A DNA stretch of 19,198 nt from CAZDBA01 sp964503615 (GTDB lineage: Bacteria; Planctomycetota; Planctomycetia; Pirellulales; Pirellulaceae): NCBI GenBank assembly GCA_964503615.1, contig CAZDBA010000101.1:1-19198 (forward strand). The letters are read 5' to 3'. The notes below the pieces were generated by a model, which had not been told where the DNA came from, did no database searches, and worked only from the letters and a program-made list of their open reading frames with translations. How positions within the stretch are numbered: position 1 is the stretch's first letter; the number at the start of each line of letters is the position of its first letter. Of this stretch, positions 8,397 to 15,656 are shown piece by piece. Both the position numbers and the translations under genes were made by a program.

Positions 8397-10133
8397 GTGC
8401 CCAACTTGAAAACAACGATCGCGCGACCACAGCGTTGGGACGAACCTTTCGGTCCCAATATGACTGAATCGATGGTGGATCAGTTGCTTGGTATCGAACC
8501 GTTCTCTCAGATGGACCCCAGTTCATTCTCGAGCAAGGTGCCTTTGCGCGGTGTTTTGTTGAACGACTGCCGTGTTCACAACTTTCAAAAGGGCGACATC
8601 ATTCTCCGCGAAGGAGATTATGGTCACAGTGCTTTTATCATTTTAGCCGGGCAGGCGATCGTGGCACTGAAAAGCCTTCCCAGCCAATTGCTGGGGCGCC
8701 AAAACACTCGCAAGAAGGGTTGGCTCAAGGCACTTGCGCAACTTTGGGAAAACTCAACGGTCCCCGAATCGCGAGACTATTCGCAGGCGGATGAGCCCGG
8801 TGGCGTTGGCTCACGAAAGGATGAGGATACGACGCGGATCTTTCTTCAAGACATTCCCAGCGTTTTGGATATCAATCATACGGCAAAGATCAATGCCGGC
8901 GAGATCTTTGGCGAGATATCGGCGCTAACTCGAACGCAACGAACCGCTACCGTCATTGCCAACGAAGAGTCGATCATTCTGGAAGTTCGCTGGCAAGGTT
9001 TTCGCGAGTTGATCCAACGTGATGATGCATTGCAAACTCAAGTCGATCGAATTTACCGCGATAACAGTCTGCGTTCTCACCTGCGGCAGATCGATCTGCT
9101 GAAGCGATTGAGTGACGAGCAGATCAAGCAAGTTGCCGATGCGACCCTGTTCGAATCTTATGGAACCTACCGTTGGAATCAGAACTACAAATCAACTCGC
9201 AAAGAAGACGTTGCCGAGCGAATTTTGCACGAACCAGTAATTGCGAAAAAAGGGGACTACGTCAACGGCTTGCTTCTCATCCGAAACGGATTTGCGCGGC
9301 TGAGCAGAGTTCATGGCGACGGTCACCAGACGATCGCCTATCTTGGCAAAGGTGAAACGTTTGGTTTTCGTGAACTTGTACACAACTGGGCTAACGACGA
9401 GCAACGCCCTTGGCAGCTCTCACTCCGCGCGGTTGGCTACGTGGATATTTTGCGGATCCCTACGGAAATCGTTGAGACGCTGATACTTCCCCACATCGAA
9501 TCGGCCGATCTGCCGCCAGAACTCCCCGCAGTAAAACAGGCCGATGCGCCGCGGACCGCCAATACTGAAAAGCGAAAATTGCAACGTAAAAACAGCATGG
9601 ATACGGGCTTGATGGAGTTCCTGGTCGAGAATCGATTCATCAACGGCACTCAGACAATGATGATAGATCTGGATCGTTGTACGCGATGTGATGATTGCGT
9701 ACGAGCTTGTGCCAACGCGCACGACAACAATCCTCGCTTTATTCGGCATGGCCCCAAGTACGATCATTGGATGGTCGCCAACGCGTGTATGCACTGCCTG
9801 GATCCGGTTTGCATGATCGGTTGCCCCACGGGAGCAATCGGTCGCGACGAGGAAACGGGGACGGTGGGCATTAACGATCGAACTTGCATCGGTTGTTCAA
9901 CGTGCTCCAACAGCTGTCCTTACAACAATATTCGAATGGTCGACATTTTTGATTCAAAAGGAAACTTGTTGGTCGATGAAGTCACCGAGCGACCGATCAT
10001 GAAAGCGACCAAGTGTGACCTGTGCGTAGAGCAACTGGGTGGACCGGCTTGTCAGCGAGCTTGTCCCCATGACGCATTGGTGCGGATCGACTTGACGACT
10101 CCGGCAGAGATAACCAGCTGGAGTCAAAGCTGA
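8397..10133 (+). CDS. Double cyclic-nucleotide-binding domain fused to a four-cluster [4Fe-4S] ferredoxin
   Basis: This 578-residue protein joins a sensor to an electron carrier. Residues about 50-205 form a cNMP-binding domain interrupted by a polar insert near 95-165; its phosphate-binding cassette FGEISALTRTQRTATV (171-186) keeps the key E173 and R182. A second, degenerate cNMP fold spans about 230-365 and has FGF instead of FGE at the cassette. Residues 420-565 hold sixteen cysteines in four groups (C428-438, C464-476, C497-507, C540-556), the pattern of DmsB/HybA/NrfC-type subunits with four [4Fe-4S] clusters. There is no signal peptide, so it should be cytosolic. GTG at 8397 follows GGAGG at 8388-8392 closely; ATG at 8460 is the alternative. 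It lies in the middle of the redox operon, next to the probable diheme b membrane subunit, which makes it the likely cytoplasmic wire. No catalytic molybdenum subunit is nearby. Confidence 0.9.
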   Translation: MPNLKTTIARPQRWDEPFGPNMTESMVDQLLGIEPFSQMDPSSFSSKVPLRGVLLNDCRVHNFQKGDIILREGDYGHSAFIILAGQAIVALKSLPSQLLGRQNTRKKGWLKALAQLWENSTVPESRDYSQADEPGGVGSRKDEDTTRIFLQDIPSVLDINHTAKINAGEIFGEISALTRTQRTATVIANEESIILEVRWQGFRELIQRDDALQTQVDRIYRDNSLRSHLRQIDLLKRLSDEQIKQVADATLFESYGTYRWNQNYKSTRKEDVAERILHEPVIAKKGDYVNGLLLIRNGFARLSRVHGDGHQTIAYLGKGETFGFRELVHNWANDEQRPWQLSLRAVGYVDILRIPTEIVETLILPHIESADLPPELPAVKQADAPRTANTEKRKLQRKNSMDTGLMEFLVENRFINGTQTMMIDLDRCTRCDDCVRACANAHDNNPRFIRHGPKYDHWMVANACMHCLDPVCMIGCPTGAIGRDEETGTVGINDRTCIGCSTCSNSCPYNNIRMVDIFDSKGNLLVDEVTERPIMKATKCDLCVEQLGGPACQRACPHDALVRIDLTTPAEITSWSQS

Positions 10134-10181
10134 ATAACTAAACATGCCCGTTGCATGAACAATTAACCCACGGCTACAAGG

Positions 10182-11024
10182 ATGAAGCTGGAGAATTTAA
10201 AACCAGGAAGGTTTTTTCGCCGCCGCGCGAAAATGATCGTGTTGACAACCGTCTTGTTGGCGGTGTTTGTCGCTTTGGTCATTGCGCTCAACCGGTCGCT
10301 GAATCACGGTAGCCACTTTTCCGGCTGCGTCTTGCTGGGGGTGCTGTTCTTTTTGGCCGCCTTCAATATCCGTAAAAAGCTGACGTTTCTACCGATGTTG
10401 GGAACTGCCCGAATGTGGATGCAGATCCATATCTATATGGGGCTTAGCACGTTCGTGATGTTTGGAATGCACGTCAACTGGCGGATTCCTAACGGATGGT
10501 TCGAAGGCACGCTTGCAACGTTATTCATGGGCGTCGCGCTCAGTGGCGTCTACGGTCTTTACATTACTCGCGTGTTACCTCGTCGACTTTCGAGTTTGCC
10601 AGAAGAGATTATCTACGAACGAATCCCCTTCTTCCGGCAGCAACTGGCGACCCGTGCGAGAGAGTTGGTGTTGAATGCTGCAAAAACATCGGATGTGCTG
10701 GCCAAGTTCTATGCGAACAAGCTGGCAAAGTATTTCGAGCAACCACGCAGTTTGGCCTATGCGATAAATCCATCGGCCCGCCACAGTCGCCAATTGGTTG
10801 ACGAGATTAACGATCTGGATCGGTATCTATCTGAGTCGCAGCGGTCGATTGGACAAGAGTTGGCTATGATCGTCAAACAAAAAGACGATCTCGACTATCA
10901 CAGTGCGGTCCAAGGTCGACTCAAAGTTTGGTTGTTTGTGCACATCGCGGGAACTTACAGCCTCCTGTTGTTTGCTGTGCTTCATGGATTGATGGCCTAT
11001 TCGTTTGGCGGAGGACTCCGGTGA
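10182..11024 (+). CDS. Five-helix membrane protein with two H-x13-H pairs, probable diheme cytochrome b
   Basis: The 280-residue protein has membrane helices at about 18-38, 46-63, 79-99, 108-130 and 249-275. Helix 3 carries H83 and H97 and helix 5 carries H254 and H268, both H-x13-H. In ferric reductase / NADPH oxidase-type proteins such pairs on helices 3 and 5 hold two stacked b hemes. Positive-inside residues (RRR before helix 1, RKK after helix 2, RR after helix 4) place the N-terminus and the 115-residue loop (132-248) in the cytoplasm, where the loop could dock the ferredoxin fusion. It lacks the flavin domain of ferric reductases. ATG at 10182 has AAGG directly before it, which is too close for an ideal ribosome-binding site. 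The stop overlaps the next start by 4 nt. Function is inferred from motifs and context. Confidence 0.8.
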   Translation: MKLENLKPGRFFRRRAKMIVLTTVLLAVFVALVIALNRSLNHGSHFSGCVLLGVLFFLAAFNIRKKLTFLPMLGTARMWMQIHIYMGLSTFVMFGMHVNWRIPNGWFEGTLATLFMGVALSGVYGLYITRVLPRRLSSLPEEIIYERIPFFRQQLATRARELVLNAAKTSDVLAKFYANKLAKYFEQPRSLAYAINPSARHSRQLVDEINDLDRYLSESQRSIGQELAMIVKQKDDLDYHSAVQGRLKVWLFVHIAGTYSLLLFAVLHGLMAYSFGGGLR

Positions 11025-13513
11025 GCGAACCGTTTCAAGACTTTGCCGACAGCGACTACCAACGCCCGAACTTGCCACATACGGAAGTTCCAGCGACACC
11101 GATCGACATGGGGAGCGAGCTTCCTGTTTCACGCACTTCGTTACGATCCAAGCGGAAGATGTTTGTGTTGTCCAGCCTCGCGTTTTCGATCGGATCACTG
11201 TTGATTCTGTTTAACTCGCCCTTGAAAAACGATTTTTTGGCTCCCGGCCCTTTGTCGTCGGTTCACGCCAACATCCTGAAGGGAACTGATCGTTGTGCGG
11301 CGTGTCACGAAGCTGGATCCGTTTCGGTAACTCAGTGGACTCAAGATCTATTCACCGGTGGAAGCCATCTGGGGATCAGCCAGTCAGAAAAGTGCATGGA
11401 TTGCCACGACCAATCGTTTGGAGCTGAGTTCGCGTTGAATGCGCACAACTTGAGCCAGGAAGAGCTGGCGGACCTTACTGCGACTCATACGAGTCACTTT
11501 CAGCAAGCCTCATTCGATACGGGCCAAATTTTTCAGCCGCCAACCAACGAGCATGGTGAGCTTGCCTGTTCGGCGTGTCATCGAGAGCATCATGGGATGC
11601 AAGTGAGCTTGACCGAATTGACCGACCAGCAATGTCAGTCCTGCCATCAGAACGTCTTTCACAGTTTCGAAAACGATCATCCCGAGTTCACCAGTTGGCC
11701 GCAGCAACGCAGAGACCGAATCGCATTCGATCACGTCTCCCATATGGCAAAGCACTTCCCAGACAAGAAATCGGAGTTTGCCTGTACCCAATGTCATGTC
11801 GATGATGACTATCAGAATGTGAAACTGTTAGTCGGTTACGAACAAGCTTGTGCTGCATGCCACGACCAGCAAGTAGTCGACAGCAGTCAAAAAGGGATGC
11901 GATTGTTCGCGTTGCCAATGGTCGATATCGACTCGATTGCCAATGCCAAGCGAACGATTGGCGAGTGGCCCGATTCGGCAACGGGCGATTTTGATGGTCC
12001 TATTCCACCGTTGATGCGAGCTTTAATTTCGGCGAATCCAAAAGCTTCTGCGTTGTTGAACAAATACGGATCCGAATTTGACTTTGCAGACATCGACCCC
12101 GATGATCTCGCACAGGTAAATGACGCCGTCGATCTCGTTTGGCACATTAAAGAGCTGTTTTACGAGTTGTCGCTATCCGGTTCATCAGCAATCGAGTCTC
12201 GTTTGGAGAAAGTCTCAGGCCGTTCCGTAACAGCGGACGAGATTGCGATGTTGACACAGGGAATCGAGAACTCTGTGTTTCAGGAAGCAGCCCGCCGATG
12301 GCTGCCCGATCTGAATCGAGAGATTCCTGCGCACCGTAATGGGACGATCGACCAGGCAATCACTTGGTTGCCAACACGCGTTGATGATCTGTTTTATCTA
12401 GTTAGTCGAGATGATGATCAGCTTGCGCCCAATCCCTTAAAGCACTTACTGGATGCAAAGGAAGGCTCAGCCTCTCATTCTTTGAAGAACCCAGGTCCTG
12501 TGGTAACAGCGGAAAAAGAGCTGATGCTGAGCGAGCAAACGTTTTCTGAGAATCCGGTTTCGGTGGAGCAACCGAATCAACCGCAACCGAACCTGTTTGT
12601 TGACGAGAACCACCCTGATGTTCTCAAAGCGAATCCCCTACGAGAGCTGTTGAGGGGAAAAGCCAGTTCGCAACCGACCGCTGGAGCAACAGGATCGCAA
12701 AATCCCGAGTCCAATGCTCAGGGAAACGTTCTGCAAGAAACCGCGAACCGCCAACCTGCAACGTTTGCTCCAGACCAAGACGGGCCCGATCTGTTATTGC
12801 CGAATCCAATGAAAACTTTGCTAGGACAGGGCGTGGGAGGCTCGGTTCCAGAACAGATTCCGGATGTCGCTATCGACTCGCAGCAACATACTCCGGCTCC
12901 GATTCCCGATCTGCCAGTCACTAGAAATACAGTTCAGAGTGAACCGGCAGTAGTGCCCGTCAGTGCGAAATCGGGTTGGTTTCGAGACGATTTGAGTTTT
13001 GCCATTACTTATCAACCAACTGGACATGCGGACCGGTTCCTTATGGCGTGGACCGATTATGTAACGGCGATTCCCAGTGCCGATGAGCGCCCGGAAACAC
13101 GTCATCTGTTTGAGCAATTGACTTCGCCTGTTTCAGGCGTGGGGCAATGTCGTAAATGCCATTCGGTTGATCAAGAAGTAGGTCCTGCCACTGAGTATCT
13201 GTTTACCATGAACTGGAAAGCGAAATACCGAGATGCCGCGTTGCGAGATTTCACGAAATTCTCACACGGTCCTCATATGTTGAATACTGAGTGCAGTTCC
13301 TGCCACGCGTTAGATGCCAACAGCAGTAACGTCGAAACATTTACGAACTTTGACCCAAGTTTGAATAGTAGTAACTTTCAGCCGATTACCAAAAACCAGT
13401 GTGCCTCCTGCCATGCAAAAGGCCAAGCCGACAACAGTTGCACGACATGCCACAGTTACCACATCGGTACGAAAGTCAGAGCGGCAGCAGCGACTCAACT
13501 ACCAAAGAACTAA
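11021..13513 (+). CDS. Membrane-anchored decaheme cytochrome c with a long repeat-bearing linker
   Basis: The 830-residue product begins at GTG 11021, overlapping the preceding stop as GTGA, with GGAGG at 11010-11014. About 46 residues precede a single transmembrane helix (47-66). Six CxxCH motifs follow (C92, C125, C183, C205, C255, C277), then about 430 residues without heme, then four more (C710, C758, C794, C807), giving ten c hemes. The heme-free part has a helical section (about 300-445) and a Pro/Gln/Asn-rich, probably disordered linker containing three copies of an NPL/M-x-x-LL motif at 471, 538 and 595. The CxxCH spacing and extra HH/H residues suggest bis-His ligation as in cytochrome c3/NrfB-like proteins. 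It is the likely outer electron acceptor of the operon. The stop is 1 nt from the convergent enoyl-CoA hydratase gene, leaving no room for a terminator. Confidence 0.88.
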   Translation: MSEPFQDFADSDYQRPNLPHTEVPATPIDMGSELPVSRTSLRSKRKMFVLSSLAFSIGSLLILFNSPLKNDFLAPGPLSSVHANILKGTDRCAACHEAGSVSVTQWTQDLFTGGSHLGISQSEKCMDCHDQSFGAEFALNAHNLSQEELADLTATHTSHFQQASFDTGQIFQPPTNEHGELACSACHREHHGMQVSLTELTDQQCQSCHQNVFHSFENDHPEFTSWPQQRRDRIAFDHVSHMAKHFPDKKSEFACTQCHVDDDYQNVKLLVGYEQACAACHDQQVVDSSQKGMRLFALPMVDIDSIANAKRTIGEWPDSATGDFDGPIPPLMRALISANPKASALLNKYGSEFDFADIDPDDLAQVNDAVDLVWHIKELFYELSLSGSSAIESRLEKVSGRSVTADEIAMLTQGIENSVFQEAARRWLPDLNREIPAHRNGTIDQAITWLPTRVDDLFYLVSRDDDQLAPNPLKHLLDAKEGSASHSLKNPGPVVTAEKELMLSEQTFSENPVSVEQPNQPQPNLFVDENHPDVLKANPLRELLRGKASSQPTAGATGSQNPESNAQGNVLQETANRQPATFAPDQDGPDLLLPNPMKTLLGQGVGGSVPEQIPDVAIDSQQHTPAPIPDLPVTRNTVQSEPAVVPVSAKSGWFRDDLSFAITYQPTGHADRFLMAWTDYVTAIPSADERPETRHLFEQLTSPVSGVGQCRKCHSVDQEVGPATEYLFTMNWKAKYRDAALRDFTKFSHGPHMLNTECSSCHALDANSSNVETFTNFDPSLNSSNFQPITKNQCASCHAKGQADNSCTTCHSYHIGTKVRAAAATQLPKN
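12431..12832 (+). repeat. Three copies of a short NP-(L/M)-x-x-LL peptide motif in the decaheme linker
   Basis: Codons for NPLKHLL (from 12431), NPLRELL (from 12632) and NPMKTLL (from 12803) occur 67 and 57 residues apart in a low-complexity linker. Each is preceded by an acidic stretch and hydrophobic residues (DDDQLAP, HPDVLKA, GPDLLLP). The DNA copies have diverged, so the peptide, not the nucleotide sequence, appears conserved. This would fit a repeated short docking helix. Confidence 0.6.
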
Positions 13514-13514
13514 A

Positions 13515-14294
13515 CTAAGGCTCCCAGTCCGGTTCTCGATTTTCCAGAAACGCTTTGATCCCTTCGGTCGCCTCTTCGCTCATTCGAGCCGAAGCAGTGT
13601 GAGCTGAACCGACTGCCAAATGCGTGAATAACGATTCACCCATCGTTTCGTTCAGCATCTGTTTGATAAGGTGAAAGGAGTGGCGGGCGCCTGACGCGAT
13701 CGACTTGGATAACTCCTGACAACGTGCCCACACCAAATGGTCTTGGACCAGTTCGTGAAAAAGTCCCAGTTCGTGGCAACGTTTGGCATCGAACTTCTGA
13801 CCAGTTGTCAAAATGTAGCTCGCTTGTCCCGCCCCGATCCGAAACCCTAACAACGCTGCAGCCAGCCCTGAACAAAGCCCCAACTTGGGTTCGGGTGTAC
13901 TTATACTGGCTTGCTCACTCGCTACAACGATGTCACTGGCAAGCACGAGTGCCAAACCGCTGCCGACCACCGGGCCGTTGATCGAACTGATAATCGGTTT
14001 GGGAAATCGAAGCATGTATTCGATCAAATCCTGAAACTCTTGCGCGTCCGAATGCCATTGCTGATACGGTTCGTTGCTGGCGGCCGTCTCCTGGACTTGT
14101 TGTAAATCGGTTCCAGCGGAAAACGTATCACCAGCTCCCGTCAAAATGATTGCCCGAACACTTCTTTCTTGCTGAAAGTCTTCGATTGCGATCCGTATTT
14201 CCCTGATCATTTCTCGTGACAGAGCGTTTCGGCGGTCAGGCCGGTTGATCATGATCGTCCCGCTAGGAGCGTCTTTTCGAATTGTGATCGACAT
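13515..14294 (-). CDS. Enoyl-CoA hydratase/isomerase family protein
   Basis: The 259-residue protein has the crotonase-fold length and the two oxyanion-hole blocks FSAGTDL (58-64) and GPVVGSGLAL (107-116). The first catalytic glutamate of classical hydratases (rat Glu144) is replaced by A115, while the second (Glu164) is kept as E135 in STPEPKLG. So it may not be a standard hydratase; isomerase, lyase or other crotonase chemistry on a CoA thioester is possible. The start ATG at 14294 has only a weak CGGAA upstream. A rho-independent terminator lies just upstream, so it has its own promoter or depends on read-through. It converges with the decaheme gene with a 1-nt gap. The distant PaaK-like ligase is not linked to it by an operon. 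Confidence 0.85.
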   Translation of the reverse strand: MSITIRKDAPSGTIMINRPDRRNALSREMIREIRIAIEDFQQERSVRAIILTGAGDTFSAGTDLQQVQETAASNEPYQQWHSDAQEFQDLIEYMLRFPKPIISSINGPVVGSGLALVLASDIVVASEQASISTPEPKLGLCSGLAAALLGFRIGAGQASYILTTGQKFDAKRCHELGLFHELVQDHLVWARCQELSKSIASGARHSFHLIKQMLNETMGESLFTHLAVGSAHTASARMSEEATEGIKAFLENREPDWEP

Positions 14295-14311
14295 GTTTTT
14301 TGTTCCGGATT

Positions 14312-14338
14312 AAAAAAAGCCGACTCGGACGAGTCGGC
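14312..14338 (-). terminator. Rho-independent terminator after the TIM-barrel gene
   Basis: GCCGACTC (14319-14326) pairs with GAGTCGGC (14331-14338) around a GGAC loop whose ends can also pair. On the minus strand the stem is followed directly by a run of seven T (A run at 14312-14318). It lies about 40 nt beyond the stop of the minus-strand TIM-barrel gene and before the hydratase gene. Confidence 0.85.
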
Positions 14339-14376
14339 ATCTGGTTTTGTTGATGAGGTTTTCACTCACTTCAAAG

Positions 14377-15411
14377 TTAGCCACCCATCGCGTCTTCGAA
14401 CGAGCCTTCGGCAACGTCGAAGCAGAGGTTGTCTCGAACGTATGCGATTCCGTCGGCGCTGGTGGCATCGCCATCGCGGTAATTGCTTTCCGCTTCGACG
14501 ATCAGCGGGGCGGTTTCCGTGCCCATGACTTTGCAATATCGTTCTGCATAGCCGATTTTCAGCATGACCTCAGCGTAACGCACCATGTTCAGGTCACCCG
14601 TGCCAAGATCGGTGAATTGCATTCCACGATTTTTCCAGTCCGCTTCCATTTTACGAAGCGGCACACCGCTGCGAATCGTGTAGTTCTTTACATGGCATCC
14701 GTACACACGTGAGCCGACTTTCTGGAATCGGTCTTCCCACGATTCGCCTTCCCAGCAATGTGAAGGATCGGCGTTGACGGTCAAGCATTTATCGCCATCG
14801 CAAATATCGACCAGCATATTGAACTCGTCAGCACAACACGCCGCGGTACCGGGGTGAATCTCATGAGCCAAATAGATTCCCAGTGAGTTGGCATGGGCTC
14901 GCAGTTTTGCGGTCTTTTCCACAAATCGCTCCTGGCCTGATTTGATCAGATCAAAACCTGGTCCGCTCCAGAATCCCCACGGGTAACCGGTAGCCAATTC
15001 CCAACCAAACGCAACGCCCCAAAACATCGGCATGATTTTGACACCGAGTTCGGCAGACAGGTCCATCAAACGTAGCAGGTAATCTTCGTACCAGCTTTCT
15101 AGTTCCGAGGGACCCATTTGCAGGTTGGGTTCGTGGACAAATGGATGGCCACTTTTGGTTCCTGTCCAAGCGCTGGTGTGGACCCAGAACGGGCAGTGGG
15201 CTGAAATGCCATCCAGTTTCATTTCATGTTTGGCAAAAGTATCTTTGACTTCCGCGGCAGTTTTAAATTTGCCCGGCTCCGACTCGAAAGCGTAGTTGGA
15301 CGGTTGAGCGCCTGTAGCACCTGACTTTTTAGCAAAGGCGAGAAACTCGTCGAGAGTTTTTCCCGAGTGCTGCGCACCCTCAAGACTGGGGTGGAAAATT
15401 GGTTTTGCCAT
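14377..15411 (-). CDS. Xylose isomerase-like TIM-barrel protein (sugar phosphate isomerase/epimerase family)
   Basis: This 344-residue protein belongs to the AP-endonuclease-2-like TIM-barrel superfamily, whose members isomerise or epimerise sugars or act on cyclitols. Probable metal ligands are E184 (AHEIHPG), D215 (NADPSHC), H240 (GCHVKN) and E306 (VEAES), the usual E-D-H-E set. The Trp/Phe-rich stretch MFWGVAFGWELATGYPWGFW (129-148) probably lines the substrate pocket. There is no signal peptide, so it should be cytosolic. ATG at 15411 gives the conserved start MAKPIFHPSLEG. It is monocistronic, closed by a strong terminator, with a 245-nt upstream gap to the protease gene. The substrate cannot be named: planctomycetes have many paralogs of this family linked to carbohydrate use. 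Confidence 0.85.
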   Translation of the reverse strand: MAKPIFHPSLEGAQHSGKTLDEFLAFAKKSGATGAQPSNYAFESEPGKFKTAAEVKDTFAKHEMKLDGISAHCPFWVHTSAWTGTKSGHPFVHEPNLQMGPSELESWYEDYLLRLMDLSAELGVKIMPMFWGVAFGWELATGYPWGFWSGPGFDLIKSGQERFVEKTAKLRAHANSLGIYLAHEIHPGTAACCADEFNMLVDICDGDKCLTVNADPSHCWEGESWEDRFQKVGSRVYGCHVKNYTIRSGVPLRKMEADWKNRGMQFTDLGTGDLNMVRYAEVMLKIGYAERYCKVMGTETAPLIVEAESNYRDGDATSADGIAYVRDNLCFDVAEGSFEDAMGG

Positions 15412-15656
15412 GCTGATCTATGGAAAATGATAAAGGGTATGGAAAGCAACATTTTGATCGGGACGGCGTTTCATTGCAAGTTGTTGCCACTGCATGTTTG
15501 GAAATCATGAGCTTTGAGAACAGGATTGAGCGTTTGAGCCATGATATCCCATATTTGTTTTTATTATGGCTTACACCTGTTAAGCGGGTGCGGGAAACAA
15601 TACCGCGTCATTCCAGTGAATTTCTCGTGGGGACAAAAAGGGGGCAGCTTTCTGAA

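Noticed and set aside
8397..10133. Molybdopterin oxidoreductase beta subunit of a DMSO-reductase-type enzyme
   Set aside because: The Fe-S part fits, but no molybdenum catalytic subunit or NrfD-type anchor is encoded nearby, and the N-terminal half is a nucleotide sensor.
7351..13513. Possible nitrite reductase or hydroxylamine oxidoreductase system
   Set aside because: There is no CxxCK heme, no octaheme catalytic subunit and no NrfA-like or HAO-like active-site pattern; all visible hemes are plain CxxCH.
14941..14955. Perfect palindrome TTTGATCAGATCAAA
   Set aside because: It lies inside the TIM-barrel coding sequence and matches ordinary codons; the hairpin is unlikely to have a separate role.
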